Assembly: GCA_003161435.1 (NCBI GenBank)
Contig: PMOS01000022.1
Location: forward strand, 28,018-83,355
Direction: 5' to 3'
Length of the DNA stretch: 55,338 bases
From: Vulcanimicrobiota bacterium
GTDB lineage: Bacteria; Vulcanimicrobiota; Vulcanimicrobiia; Vulcanimicrobiales; Vulcanimicrobiaceae
The position numbers and the translations under genes were made by a program. Under the pieces are notes generated by a model, which worked only from the letters and a program-made list of their open reading frames with translations, made no database searches and was not told where the DNA came from. Below are positions 9,132-17,869 of this stretch, one piece after another. Within the stretch, counting starts at the first letter, position 1; the number at the start of each line of letters is the position of its first letter.

Positions 9132-9754
9132 AAGGCCGACACCGTGCCGCGGTGCGCGAGCTGTGCAAGGCGGGCCGAACGCTGAGCGCTCACGGGCTCA
9201 CGCCGGGAACCTCGGGCAACATCTCCGTGCGCGTGGAGCGCGGGTACGCGATGAGCCCGACGAACGCGTTCCTCGGTAGCCTAGAGCCCGAGGACGTTTC
9301 GCTGCTCGACGAGAGCGGCGAACAAATCGGCGGCCTCGAGCCGACCAAGGAGCGCGCGCTTCATCTAGCGTTCTACGAGCAGCAGCCTGAAGTGCGCGCG
9401 GTCGTGCACGTGCACTCGACCTACGCTGTCGCGCTGTCGTGCCTCGAGCACGACGACCCGGACAACGTGCTGCGACCGCTGACCCCGTACGCGATCATGC
9501 GCGTCGGCCGCCTCGCGCTCGCCCCGTACGCACGTCCAGGCTCGCCCGAACTCGTCGCAGCCGTAGCATCGCGCGCAGCCAACCACCGCGCAGTGCTGCT
9601 CGCCAATCACGGCCCGATCTTCGCCGCCGAAACGCTCGCGCAAGCGATCGCCGCAATCGAAGAAATCGAACAAGCCGCCAAGCTCCAACTCCTACTCGAA
9701 GGTCGCCCCATCCGCACCCTCACCCCCAACGAGATCGCCAACCTGTCACCCTGA
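9128..9754 (+). CDS. otnC: Class II aldolase/adducin protein, 3-oxo-tetronate 4-phosphate decarboxylase
   Basis: 208 residues. Zinc ligands of the class II aldolase fold are H94 and H96 (VVHVHSTYA) and H161 (LANHGP). TPGTSGNIS at residues 25-33 binds phosphate, and an acidic LEPTKE lies at 70-75. OtnC splits CO2 from 3-oxo-tetronate 4-phosphate to give dihydroxyacetone phosphate, so the operon ends in glycolysis. The GTG start at 9128 overlaps the kinase stop. L-fuculose-phosphate aldolase-type activity is possible, but the OtnK partner favours OtnC. Confidence 0.88.
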   Translation: MKGRHRAAVRELCKAGRTLSAHGLTPGTSGNISVRVERGYAMSPTNAFLGSLEPEDVSLLDESGEQIGGLEPTKERALHLAFYEQQPEVRAVVHVHSTYAVALSCLEHDDPDNVLRPLTPYAIMRVGRLALAPYARPGSPELVAAVASRAANHRAVLLANHGPIFAAETLAQAIAAIEEIEQAAKLQLLLEGRPIRTLTPNEIANLSP

Positions 9755-9780
9755 TCCTGTCGACCGCCGCAGTCGTTGCT

Positions 9781-10419
9781 TCAGCGAGCAGCATCCGCAT
9801 CGAGCGCGGCGGCGAGCGCTTCGAAGTCCGTGAACGGCCGGTACGGCACGTTCACATCGTCGAGGTACTGCGCAAGGGTGTCGCGCGCGAATACGTGCTC
9901 GGCTGCGAGCGCGGCGCATCGATCGGAGTACCCGTCGCCGACGTAGACGAAGGCGCCTTTCGGCAACGAACCGCGCTTGCAAGGTTCACCGCAGACGTCG
10001 CACTCCGAGTCCGACACCCAGCGGATCCGCCACCCGTCACGCGTCGCATCGGCGTGGTTCGCGCGAACGCGCGCCGTCACGCCTTCGCGCGCAAGAACGG
10101 GCCCGATCGTCTCGTGAGAGCTCGAAGACAGGATCAGCGGATCGAACCGCTCGACAAACGCCGCGAAGCCCGGCCGCACGCGAGCGTGCTCGACCAGAAA
10201 CGCCACGACATCGTCGAGCGGCACGGTCAGCATCGCGAACTCACGCTCCATCACTTCTCGATGCGTGATCGTCCCCGCCGCAAGCCCAGCATCCAACTCC
10301 GCCTCGAGCGGCTCGAGCACCGTCGCCAAAACGAAGTGCCGCAACGTGAGCATCAGCGTGTCCCGCTCGGTAACCGTCCCATCCCAATCTACGACGACTT
10401 GCACACCGACAAGTGACAC
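9781..10419 (-). CDS. HAD-superfamily phosphatase with CxxC-GEPC zinc-knuckle insert (MtnX-like)
   Basis: 212 residues. HAD motif I is VVDWDGT, motif II the Ser in ILSSSSHE, and motif IV GDGYSD. Between them CDVCGEPCKR looks like a four-Cys zinc site, as in MtnX-type and phosphoserine-phosphatase-like HAD-IB proteins. It is convergent with the acid-sugar operon and only 26 bases from it, so a shared pathway is not implied. The GTG start at 10419 is favoured; a second GTG at 10404 is possible. Substrate unknown. Confidence 0.82.
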   Translation of the reverse strand: MSLVGVQVVVDWDGTVTERDTLMLTLRHFVLATVLEPLEAELDAGLAAGTITHREVMEREFAMLTVPLDDVVAFLVEHARVRPGFAAFVERFDPLILSSSSHETIGPVLAREGVTARVRANHADATRDGWRIRWVSDSECDVCGEPCKRGSLPKGAFVYVGDGYSDRCAALAAEHVFARDTLAQYLDDVNVPYRPFTDFEALAAALDADAAR

Positions 10420-10701
10420 ACCCCACGGCCGAAATCCTCGATCCCGACGTCATCGTGAACGACTCACAATAGGATGACTGTGGCGGTCGGGCTTCGCCTG
10501 CGCTCAGCATGACTTCCGCAGAACGGAAGGGCGCGCTTGGCGATCGTCATTGCGCGATGGTTCGCCCTTCGACAAGCTCAGGATGACATGGGGAAGGGGG
10601 CGACGAACGGCCGCGATATGAGACGATGCCGTCTATTCGCGGCGGTCTTTCTGCCGTTGCTCGTGACGGCGTAGTCGCGGCCCGGCGCGATTGCTGGATT
10701 C
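10420..10701. repeat. Intergenic region with two REP-like repeat copies
   Basis: No convincing gene. GGGCTTCGCCTGCGCTCAGC at 10489-10508 and CCCTTCGACAAGCTCAGGAT at 10565-10584 are two same-direction variants of the unit seen at 2768-2826 (core TTCG-N8-CTCAGNATGAC). The remainder should hold the promoter of the lipoprotein gene at 10702. Confidence 0.55.
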
Positions 10702-12153
10702 GTGCGGATCGTCTTCGCGCGGCAGGCCGCACTGCTCGGTATGACGCTGCTCGCGGGGTGTGGCGGAGGCGGCGGAGGATCCGCGAGCTCGGCGACGCCC
10801 CGAACCGTCGCGACTCCGGCGCCGAGCACCCATGCCGATTGGACGATGTTCGGGTACGACGCGACGCGCAGCGGAAAGAACCCCAACGAAACGACGCTGG
10901 GGCGCAGCAATGTCGGCTCGCTCCACCTGCATTGGACCTTTCAAACGGGCGGCGCGATCGTCGCGCAGCCGGTCGTCGCGGCGAACGTGCCGCTATCGAG
11001 CGGCGCCGCCGACGTCGTGTACATCGCCGACGAGGCCGGTAACGTGTACGCGCTCAACGCCGCGAACGGCGCGACGATCTGGACGCAAAACTTCGGCACG
11101 TCGCAGAACTCCTGCGGCGACCTTCCCCAATGGGGGAACACGTCGACGCCGGTGATCGACCGCGCGCTCAACGCGCTCTACCTCGTCGACGGGCGCGGCT
11201 CGGCGCACGCCCTCAACCTCGCGACGGGCGCGTCGATCGCGAATTGGCCCGCCGCCGTGCCGGTGGTGCACGATGCCTCGGTGGAGTACGTGTACAGCGG
11301 CTTGGCGCTCGCGGCGGCAGGCACGTTGTATGCGGCCGCCGCGGGATACTGCGATAACGGCACGTATTTCGGTTCGATCGCGGCGCTGAACGCGACCACC
11401 GGAACGCAAACGGCGACCTGGCTCCCGCAGACCACGCCCAACTACGGTAACGGCATCTGGGGTGCGGGCGGTGTCGCCGCCGATCCACGACCGGGCGTTA
11501 CCGACGTGTACGTCGCAACGGGAAACGCGTTCCCTGAAAGCGCGCTCTACAGCGACAGCGTGGTCCGGTTGACGTCCGCGCTCGTTCCCGTCGCGACAAA
11601 CTCGCAGTTCGCCGCGAGCGTTCCCAACGACGACGACTTCGGCACGAATCCGGTGACGTTCGCCGCACTGGGCTGTCCGCCGCAGCTCGCCGCGGAACAG
11701 AAGAACGGATTGCTCGATCTCTACGACCTCGACGCGATCGCGGCCGGACCCGTCCAGCGCGTCTCGATCGGCGCGCCGACGATCATCGGCACGAACGTCG
11801 ACTCCGCGTCGTACGACGCGGCCACGAACATGCTGTACATTGCGAACGCGACGGCGAACGCACCGTACGGTGAAGGGCTTTTGGCGTTCTCGTTCCTCAA
11901 CTGCGCGCTGGTGCTCGCCTGGCAGCATGGCGGAACGTCGGCGTCACCCTTGTCGCAGCCGGTGATCGCAAACGGCGTCGTGTACTACGCCACCGGCAGC
12001 ACGAAGACGATCGCGGCGTTCGATGCGGTGACCGGCACGCCGCTGTGGACGTCGGCGCCGTTCGGCGCCCCGTCGTACACGGCGCCCACCGTCGTCAACG
12101 CGAGTCTCTATGCCGTGTCGTTCGACAAGCACGTCTACGCGTACGGCCTCTGA
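10702..12153 (+). CDS. PQQ-type beta-propeller lipoprotein
   Basis: 483 residues. The N-terminus has a charged start, a hydrophobic core and the lipobox LLAGC followed by GGGGGG, so it should be lipidated and surface-exposed. WTMFGYDATRSG and repeats such as VVYIADEAGNVYALNAANG, TPLWTSAPFG and DKHVYAYG are typical blades of quinoprotein/outer-membrane-assembly-type propellers (PQQ repeats). There is no clear PQQ or metal site, so a binding or structural role is more likely than dehydrogenase activity. GTG start at 10702. The next gene begins directly at its stop. Confidence 0.82.
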   Translation: MRIVFARQAALLGMTLLAGCGGGGGGSASSATPRTVATPAPSTHADWTMFGYDATRSGKNPNETTLGRSNVGSLHLHWTFQTGGAIVAQPVVAANVPLSSGAADVVYIADEAGNVYALNAANGATIWTQNFGTSQNSCGDLPQWGNTSTPVIDRALNALYLVDGRGSAHALNLATGASIANWPAAVPVVHDASVEYVYSGLALAAAGTLYAAAAGYCDNGTYFGSIAALNATTGTQTATWLPQTTPNYGNGIWGAGGVAADPRPGVTDVYVATGNAFPESALYSDSVVRLTSALVPVATNSQFAASVPNDDDFGTNPVTFAALGCPPQLAAEQKNGLLDLYDLDAIAAGPVQRVSIGAPTIIGTNVDSASYDAATNMLYIANATANAPYGEGLLAFSFLNCALVLAWQHGGTSASPLSQPVIANGVVYYATGSTKTIAAFDAVTGTPLWTSAPFGAPSYTAPTVVNASLYAVSFDKHVYAYGL

Positions 12154-12744
12154 ATGCAAGCACGAAGCCGCATTCTTTGGCCCGACGACGATGAGCGCGA
12201 CGCAGATCCGGCTCCGGCGCGGCATCAACTCTACGAGCGTCTCCTCGGCGCGTCGTTCGCGCGTCTGCCCGCGCAGCTGCGGCGCTTTCACGCGCGACCG
12301 GGCGGCACCGCGGAGTTCGCGATGGAGGTCACCTACGAGCCGGGCGTCTTGCGTTCCGCGCTCTCGGCGCTGCTGCGCCTGCCGGCACCGTGTGCGCGCG
12401 CGCCCGGACGGCTCGTCGTGACCGTGCGCGACGACCGTGAGGTGTGGGAACGGATCTTTCCCGACACGAAGCTGCGAACGGTGCACTGGATCGACGGGGA
12501 CCGTCTCGTCGAGGAGACGGGGCCGCTCCAATTCGTCTTCGACGTCGATGCGAACGAGCGCGGCCTGCGCTTCTCGTCGATCGCGTGTCGCTTCTTCGGC
12601 TGTACGTTGCCGCAATGGCTGGTGCCGCGCATCGAAGCCGCCGCGCGCGCCGACGAGCGCGGCTGGAACTTGCTCGTCTCGATCGCCGTCCCGGTGCTGG
12701 GGCGGCTCGCGACCTACGGCGGCCCGGTGACGCCGCTCCCATGA
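12154..12744 (+). CDS. DUF4166-type protein
   Basis: 196 residues. LYERLLGASFARLPAQLRRFH, VRDDREVWERIFPD and a C-terminal PQWLVPR match what I recall of DUF4166, a family without a known reaction often found beside membrane proteins or SDR enzymes. The ATG directly abuts the stop of the propeller gene (TGAATG), and the 3' end overlaps the following membrane-protein gene (ATGA). The three genes likely form one transcript. Confidence 0.7.
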   Translation: MQARSRILWPDDDERDADPAPARHQLYERLLGASFARLPAQLRRFHARPGGTAEFAMEVTYEPGVLRSALSALLRLPAPCARAPGRLVVTVRDDREVWERIFPDTKLRTVHWIDGDRLVEETGPLQFVFDVDANERGLRFSSIACRFFGCTLPQWLVPRIEAAARADERGWNLLVSIAVPVLGRLATYGGPVTPLP

Positions 12745-13244
12745 CCGCCGCGCTGTGCGTGTTGTTCGTCCTCGCGCTCATGGGTGCGTTCGACACGATC
12801 GTGTACCACGAGCTCGTCGCGCGGCTGCCGGCGACGCCGACCGCGTGGCGCGAGCTGCGCCTGCACGCCTGGCGTGACTTCGTCTACTGCGTCCTGTTTG
12901 CATCGCTCGCGTGGCTCGAACCGCACGGCTGGCTCGTGCTGCCGCTCGTGGTATTACTGGCGACCGAGATCACGATAACCCTGTCGGATTTTATCGTCGA
13001 GGACGGCACGCGCAAGTTGCCGTCCGGTGAACGCTCGATGCACGCGATCATGGGGATCACCTACGGGATCTTCGTCGCCCTGCTCTTCCCGCAGGCACTC
13101 GGCTGGGTGCAACAGCCGACCGGCTTCGCGAGCGCATCGTACGGCTGGCTGTCATGGGCGCTCACGCTCTTCGCGCTCGGCGTGGTGAGCTCGGGCGTCC
13201 GCGACTTCGTCGCAGCGAACGCGCTGCACCGTACGGCGCGCTAA
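12741..13244 (+). CDS. Small integral membrane protein
   Basis: 167 residues with about five hydrophobic segments (residues 1-20, 45-60, 66-80, 103-118, 138-155). LSDFIVEDGTRKLPSGER sits in a soluble loop and is the only distinctive motif. I do not recognise a named family. It is coupled to the DUF4166 gene by an ATGA overlap, so the two products probably act together at the membrane. It ends convergent to the serine hydrolase gene with a four-base overlap. Confidence 0.75.
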   Translation: MTAALCVLFVLALMGAFDTIVYHELVARLPATPTAWRELRLHAWRDFVYCVLFASLAWLEPHGWLVLPLVVLLATEITITLSDFIVEDGTRKLPSGERSMHAIMGITYGIFVALLFPQALGWVQQPTGFASASYGWLSWALTLFALGVVSSGVRDFVAANALHRTAR

Positions 13245-14395
13245 CCGTCGGCTTCAGGCTGTTCGGTGAGCCGATCGAGGAGCGGTGCGCTCGACGGATG
13301 GAGCTCGCTGAGGATCTCGCGCGCGACGGCGGTCGGGCTCGTTCCCGACGGCCGGCTGCCGCCGCAGTAGACCTGATTGGTCAGCACCGAAACCCCGACC
13401 GTGATATCGGGGAGCAGACAGATCGCGCAGCTCTGACCACCTAACCCGCACGCGCCGTTCTTGGTGAGCATCCTGCGGCCGTCGAGCTCGACGATCTGCC
13501 AGCCGAGACCCATCTTCATCTCGGGCGCCTTAGGCTTCCCACATTTCGGGAATTCACCGTGGTAATCTTGGGTCGCCGAGATGGCGCGCTGGATAACGGG
13601 GTTGGGAGCGGGGTCGAGCTGGTTCAGCTGTGCTTTGATGAAGGTGAGCATGTCGTGACCGCTCGACTTGAGGTCGGCCGCGATCCCGCTCGCCGGCTCG
13701 GTCTGATCCTTGTCGCGGACGTAGCCCTTCGCCGGCATCCAGTCGTCCTGGACGATCGCGCCGGTGTGCGGCATGCGGAGCAGATCCGGCTTCATCCCGG
13801 TGAAGTACCGCTCGAGGATGGCGTTGTACTTGCCCTTTTCGGGTTCGCCGTACATCTGCGTCACCGCGTAGCCGAGCGTGACGAAACCGAGGCTCGAATA
13901 GAGCCAGCACTCCCCGATCGGGTTCACCGGCGCGAACGTCGTCCAGTAGTTGATGAGTGCGGCCGACGGGTCGAGATCGTGGAAGAGATTGTAGCTCGCC
14001 TTCCCCGTGCTCTTGTCCTCGTCGGGCATCCCCGACGTGTGCGTCGCGAGCTGCAGCAGCGTGATCTGCTGAAACGCGCTCGTTCCGGTGAAGTTGTACT
14101 GCGCTTGAAGATAGTCGGCGACGGGCTCGTTCAAGCCGAGGTAGTTCAATGCGAACGGGAAGGCAAGCATCATGCTCGTGAAGAGCTTCGTCTCGGAGCC
14201 CAGCTCGAACACCGTCTGATCGTTCGTTCCGATCAGCGGCTTCACGACCGCCAGGCCGAACGGCGACACGAGCTCGATCGGCGCCGCCGGGTTGCTCGCG
14301 TCGAAGTACGAAACGCACATCGCCGGGACGGTCGTGGCAAGCTGATTCTTGTGCCACGCGGCTTCAATGACCGTCGCGGGATCCGGATTCGGCAT
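13241..14395 (-). CDS. Serine hydrolase, class C beta-lactamase/penicillin-binding-protein-like
   Basis: 384 residues. The SxxK nucleophile motif is FELGSETKLFTS; the Tyr motif is WLYSSLGF (YSS instead of YAN); LLQLATHTSGMP is typical of the family. The third box appears as KNGACG rather than KTG or HxG. These proteins are D-aminopeptidases, esterases or beta-lactamase relatives. No clear signal peptide follows the ATG at 14395, which has GGGAG upstream. A longer frame reaches 14491 but that part lacks family features. Its own promoter probably lies at 14400-14500. Confidence 0.85.
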   Translation of the reverse strand: MPNPDPATVIEAAWHKNQLATTVPAMCVSYFDASNPAAPIELVSPFGLAVVKPLIGTNDQTVFELGSETKLFTSMMLAFPFALNYLGLNEPVADYLQAQYNFTGTSAFQQITLLQLATHTSGMPDEDKSTGKASYNLFHDLDPSAALINYWTTFAPVNPIGECWLYSSLGFVTLGYAVTQMYGEPEKGKYNAILERYFTGMKPDLLRMPHTGAIVQDDWMPAKGYVRDKDQTEPASGIAADLKSSGHDMLTFIKAQLNQLDPAPNPVIQRAISATQDYHGEFPKCGKPKAPEMKMGLGWQIVELDGRRMLTKNGACGLGGQSCAICLLPDITVGVSVLTNQVYCGGSRPSGTSPTAVAREILSELHPSSAPLLDRLTEQPEADG

Positions 14396-14500
14396 CGCTT
14401 CACTCCCATACCTAGGCTCAGCATCTTCCGAGAATACGGCGCTATAGCTTATGACGTCACACCGGCCGCCAATCGTCCGGTGTGACGCCATTTCACGCAG

Positions 14501-14710
14501 CTACCAGATCTGGCAGCTTTCCGTGCGGACCATCTTGTCGCCGGCGACGCAGTGGAACGCTGCGCGGAACTCGGGCATGTTCGATAGCGTACCGATCACG
14601 CGCAGCCGCGGGTTCGGGTGCGGATCGGTGAGCGCGGCCTGGCGGATCGAGGCCTCGGTCTGCGAGCCGCGCACGGCAAGACGAATGCATGCACCTCCGT
14701 AGCATTGCGG
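14501..14710 (-). pseudogene. Remnant of an M13-family (neprilysin-like) metallopeptidase, C-terminus only
   Basis: The minus-strand frame ends with RQAALTDPHPNPRLRVIG, TLSNMPEFRAAF and a terminal ESCQIW. These match the last 55-60 residues of M13 peptidases (TDPHxPxxFRVNG, LSNxPEFxxAF, C-x-IW). The zinc motifs HExxH and ExxxD are absent, and the frame loses similarity above about 14710. No other M13 part is visible in the window, so only the tail of a deleted gene remains. Confidence 0.7.
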
Positions 14711-14820
14711 AGATACGTGTCGAATTACTGCCAACCAAGCCGACGTGCGACGGGGGCCGGTCGACGCCGCTCCCGCCGTGCGACGGGACGCGGCCCGGCG
14801 TCCTAAGGACCTCTTATCGT

Positions 14821-14850
14821 TTGACGATATTATCGCTATATGATAATATG
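14821..14850 (+). promoter_or_regulatory. Promoter/operator of higBA
   Basis: TTGACG at 14821-14826 is followed by an AT-rich -10 region (GATAAT 14842-14847 or TAATAT 14844-14849). GATATTATC (14826-14834) and GATAATATG (14842-14850) form an inverted repeat covering the promoter. The toxin GTG follows six bases later, so the message may be leaderless. The TumE module at 27964-27993 has nearly the same arrangement. Confidence 0.65.
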
Positions 14851-14855
14851 GGCGG

Positions 14856-15143
14856 GTGGACTTCGCCGACCGCGCGACTGCCGATCTCTACAACGGCGTC
14901 GATTCGAAGGGCGCACGGCGCATCATACCAAGAGATCTTCAGCAAAAGGCGCTTGACAAGCTGACTCTTCTGGATGCCGCCGTCAGTCTCGATCAATTAC
15001 GCGTCCCACCAGGAAACCGTCTCGAACAACTCCGAGGCGACCGGGCCGGACAACACTCGATTCGGATCAACGATCAGTATCGAATCTGCTTCCGTTGGAC
15101 CACCGCCGGCCCGTGCGAGGTTGAAATTGTCGCCTATCACTAG
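14856..15143 (+). CDS. higB: HigB-type mRNA interferase toxin
   Basis: 95 residues with the RelE/HigB fold signature: RDLQQKALDKLTLLDAA, LRVPPGNRLEQLRGDRAGQHS and IRINDQYRICFRW, ending EIVAYH. HigB cleaves mRNA on the ribosome. The GTG at 14856 is chosen because the conserved part begins DFADRATADLYNG and a strong promoter lies just upstream. The antitoxin gene follows after nine bases in toxin-first order, normal for higBA. Confidence 0.9.
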   Translation: MDFADRATADLYNGVDSKGARRIIPRDLQQKALDKLTLLDAAVSLDQLRVPPGNRLEQLRGDRAGQHSIRINDQYRICFRWTTAGPCEVEIVAYH

Positions 15144-15152
15144 GAGCTTGAG

Positions 15153-15512
15153 ATGAATCGCCCGTTGAACATCCCTACGCATCGCCGCCCCATCCCCCCC
15201 GGGGAGATCCTTCTGCGCGAATTTCTCGAGCCATTGCAGATCACGCAAGTGGCCTTCGCTAAGCGGATCGGCGTCACGGCGGCGCGATTGTCGGAGATCA
15301 TCCACGGGAAGCGCCCCGTTACGATGGACACTGCGCTGCGCCTCGAACGGGCGCTCGGAATGAAGGCGGAATCATGGTTGCGTATGCAACTCACCGTTGA
15401 CATGTTCGATGCGCTGCACGGCCCGGCTGCGCGAGGAGTAGCCAGCATCAAGCCAATCGTTCCCGCAGTGGGACGTCGGGTGGTCAGCAGACCGCGCGCG
15501 GCGACTCGATAG
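15153..15512 (+). CDS. higA: HigA-type antitoxin, Xre-family regulator
   Basis: 119 residues: HRRPIPPGEILLREFLEPL, then a helix-turn-helix (TQVAFAKRIGVTAARLSEIIHGKRPVT) and the helix MDTALRLERALGMKAESWL, all standard for HigA. It neutralises HigB and should repress the promoter through the inverted repeat at 14826-14850. The 20-residue C-terminal extension is basic and not part of the core family. It ends convergent to the SDR gene with a 16-base gap. Confidence 0.9.
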   Translation: MNRPLNIPTHRRPIPPGEILLREFLEPLQITQVAFAKRIGVTAARLSEIIHGKRPVTMDTALRLERALGMKAESWLRMQLTVDMFDALHGPAARGVASIKPIVPAVGRRVVSRPRAATR

Positions 15513-15528
15513 CGTTTTAGGCGCGCAG

Positions 15529-16506
15529 TTACTGCCTTGTAGCCGGTACCTTCCCGTGGGTGCCGGGCGGCGGGTTCGCGCGCATCCAGGCGATCGTGGC
15601 GGCGATGCCGGCGGATAGGGGCGTCGGTGGGAAAGCGCCGATGCGTTGGTGCAGCTTCGTGCCGTCGAGCACCATGCCGCTGTCGTAGAGATAGTACATC
15701 TCGGCGATCTCGCGCATCATCGGGTTGAAGATGCCCATCGCTTGCAGCAGCAGCTTGGGCGCGTGACGCATCTTGAGGCCGGGGAGCGCTTCGGATGCGA
15801 TCTTGACGACGCTCGCCGCGGTGGTCGGCGTGCCGGGAATGTTCCAGCCCTCGCCGTATGCGTCGTCGTGCTCCGCGAGCGCGATGAGCGGCGCGGCCAC
15901 GTCGGGGACGTAGAGGAACTCACGCGCTGCGTTCGGCACGCCGACGAAGGTCGCGGTCTTGCCCGCCACCGCGTCGCGCAAGAACACGTTGACGAAGCTG
16001 TTCTCGGCGTCGGGGCCGTAGAAGTCGGGAAGGTGGGCGATCGTCGTCGACATCCCGTCGGCGCCATGCGCGGCTTCGACGAGTTGCTCTTGTTCCAACC
16101 GCCAACGGCCCTTGCGCGTGTTCGGAACGCGCGGTTGCGTCTCCGCAACGGGATGGGACAACGGCAGACCATAGGCATAGACCGGCGCGATGTGCACGAA
16201 TCGCTTGACGCCCGCGCTTTGCGCCGCCGCAAGTGCGTTGCGCGTCATGATCGGATGCTGCTCGAAATGCGTGTACGGCGCACCCGCCAGATAGAAGATC
16301 GTGTCGATCCCCGCCACGGCGTCGTCGAGCCCCTCACCGGTCAGGAAGTCGGCCGGCCGGGCCTCCACGTTCGGAAACTCGCGCTCGAGCTTCTTTTGGT
16401 CACGGCCGACGACGCGCGTCGGGATGCCGGCAGCTCCGAGTGCAGGGACGAAGGCGTGGCCGACCGCACCGGCGGCGCCTAGCAGGGCAGTGTTGCCGAG
16501 ATCCAT
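15529..16506 (-). CDS. NAD(P)-dependent epimerase/dehydratase-family (extended SDR) protein
   Basis: 325 residues. The Rossmann glycine motif is GAAGAVG (residues 10-16), followed by DTIFYLAGAPY and REFLYVPDVAAPLIAL. The normal YxxxK catalytic pair is not seen: the region reads TRKGRWRLEQEQLV, as in a subgroup of atypical SDRs, so epimerase activity should not be assumed. It stands alone between higA and the propeller operon. Substrate unknown. Confidence 0.85.
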   Translation of the reverse strand: MDLGNTALLGAAGAVGHAFVPALGAAGIPTRVVGRDQKKLEREFPNVEARPADFLTGEGLDDAVAGIDTIFYLAGAPYTHFEQHPIMTRNALAAAQSAGVKRFVHIAPVYAYGLPLSHPVAETQPRVPNTRKGRWRLEQEQLVEAAHGADGMSTTIAHLPDFYGPDAENSFVNVFLRDAVAGKTATFVGVPNAAREFLYVPDVAAPLIALAEHDDAYGEGWNIPGTPTTAASVVKIASEALPGLKMRHAPKLLLQAMGIFNPMMREIAEMYYLYDSGMVLDGTKLHQRIGAFPPTPLSAGIAATIAWMRANPPPGTHGKVPATRQ

Positions 16507-16597
16507 CCCATCCGACTATCGACGCGGTCGCCGCCATCCCTGGGTGGTCAATGCTGCGCACGTGAAGAACGAGCGGCACGGGGGGACGGCCGTGTCC

Positions 16598-17869
16598 ATG
16601 AAGATCGAGAGATACCGGGCTGCGTGCGTAACAGCAGTGATGATGTCGGTGCTGCCCCTTCCCGCGGGCGCGGCCGACACGCCGGTGAACCCGACCTGGA
16701 GTCGTACGCTGCCGGCGATCTCGACCGAACAGTCCGTGACGATCTTGCAGCCGTTGCCGGCCGGCGGCGTGCTCGTCCGTGACGGCTCGGGCGCGATTGC
16801 CATCGATGCGGTCGGACGGACATTGTGGTCGATGCCGAACGTCGACGACGCGATCCTCAGCGGCAGCAACGTCGTGTTCTGGCGATCGAACGTGGTGTTT
16901 GCCGTGCGCAGCCGCGACGCGGGCGTCGTGTGGAAGCGTCCGTGCAATACGCCTCCGTATGTCGTAGCTGCCGGAGATCGTCTCGTCACGCTTTGCGGAA
17001 CCCTGAGCACCGTGCTGCGCGCTCGAGACGGAAGCGTGCTAGCTACCCGAACGCCGTCGCTCGGGACGGGCTCGCCGCGGCTGCAAGGCGCGCGTGGGCT
17101 CAACGCCGACTACGTGTTAGCCTCGAACTTCTTCGAGGGCGCGTACATGGGGAACGCGTACTTCGTCGTCGACGCGCACACCGGAGCGTTCCTCTGGTCG
17201 CAGACCGACTTCGAAGTGCTCGACGTTACGGCGACCACCGTTTCGATCAGCCAAGTCCCGAGCATGATGCCGTGGGCTGCGAGCGGAGTCGTCCAGACGC
17301 GACGCCTCACCGACGGCGGAGTCGTCGGTTCGAAAACGTTCGCGATCCCGCAGAAGGACGATCCGCAAGGCAAAGGCACGGTCAGCGTCTCGAGCGCAGC
17401 CACGTACGTCACGCCGATGTCCGGCACGTCCTATCGCTTCGCCGGCGGCGATCCAGCGAAGCCGCAGCCCATTCGGGCCGGATGGACCTTCGACGTGGTC
17501 ACCCTCGGCAGCGCGGCGTTTCTCATCGCCGCCGGCCCGGAGGGGAAACCGGGGACGCTCTACCTCGACCGTCGCTCGGCCGCGGGTGCGTTCGTACCTC
17601 GCTCACTCGGACAATACCAGGGATCGCTCGCGCAGCGCGGCTTCGCGAACCAATCGCTGCAGGTCGTCGACGGCGAGCGGATCGACGACCGCGTAGCGAT
17701 CGCCGACGGTCCGGTCGTGCGGCTCTACGACGAATCGGGCAACGTCGAGCTCAGCGCGAAGGTCGGCTGCGACCAACCGCAACTCGCGGGCACGGACGAC
17801 ATGCTGTTCGCACTGTGCACTCCCGGGCAGAAGCCGACAACCGTTCTGGCGTTCCGGAGGCGACAATGA
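16598..17869 (+). CDS. Secreted propeller-type protein, paralog A
   Basis: 423 residues with a signal peptide ending near PAGAADT. Repeating WS/WK blades (GRTLWSMPNVDD, AGVVWKRPCNTPP, TGAFLWSQTD) indicate a PQQ-like beta-propeller. Paralog B at 19776 is alignable over its whole length, and both keep the Cys positions WKRPC and LVTxCG. A GTG six bases upstream of the ATG is an alternative start. The stop overlaps the next gene (ATGA). No enzyme motif is seen; a carbohydrate- or cell-envelope-related role is a guess from the membrane gene between the paralogs. Confidence 0.75.
   Translation: MKIERYRAACVTAVMMSVLPLPAGAADTPVNPTWSRTLPAISTEQSVTILQPLPAGGVLVRDGSGAIAIDAVGRTLWSMPNVDDAILSGSNVVFWRSNVVFAVRSRDAGVVWKRPCNTPPYVVAAGDRLVTLCGTLSTVLRARDGSVLATRTPSLGTGSPRLQGARGLNADYVLASNFFEGAYMGNAYFVVDAHTGAFLWSQTDFEVLDVTATTVSISQVPSMMPWAASGVVQTRRLTDGGVVGSKTFAIPQKDDPQGKGTVSVSSAATYVTPMSGTSYRFAGGDPAKPQPIRAGWTFDVVTLGSAAFLIAAGPEGKPGTLYLDRRSAAGAFVPRSLGQYQGSLAQRGFANQSLQVVDGERIDDRVAIADGPVVRLYDESGNVELSAKVGCDQPQLAGTDDMLFALCTPGQKPTTVLAFRRRQ

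Noticed and set aside
10702..12153. PQQ-dependent alcohol dehydrogenase
   Set aside because: The blades look PQQ-like, but I see no adjacent Cys-Cys pair or metal-binding signature, and the protein is a short lipoprotein.
16825..17865. Upstream extension of the GT-C-like gene
   Set aside because: The extension overlaps propeller gene A in another frame and lacks protein character; the ATG at 17866 has an ATGA overlap and starts the first membrane segment.
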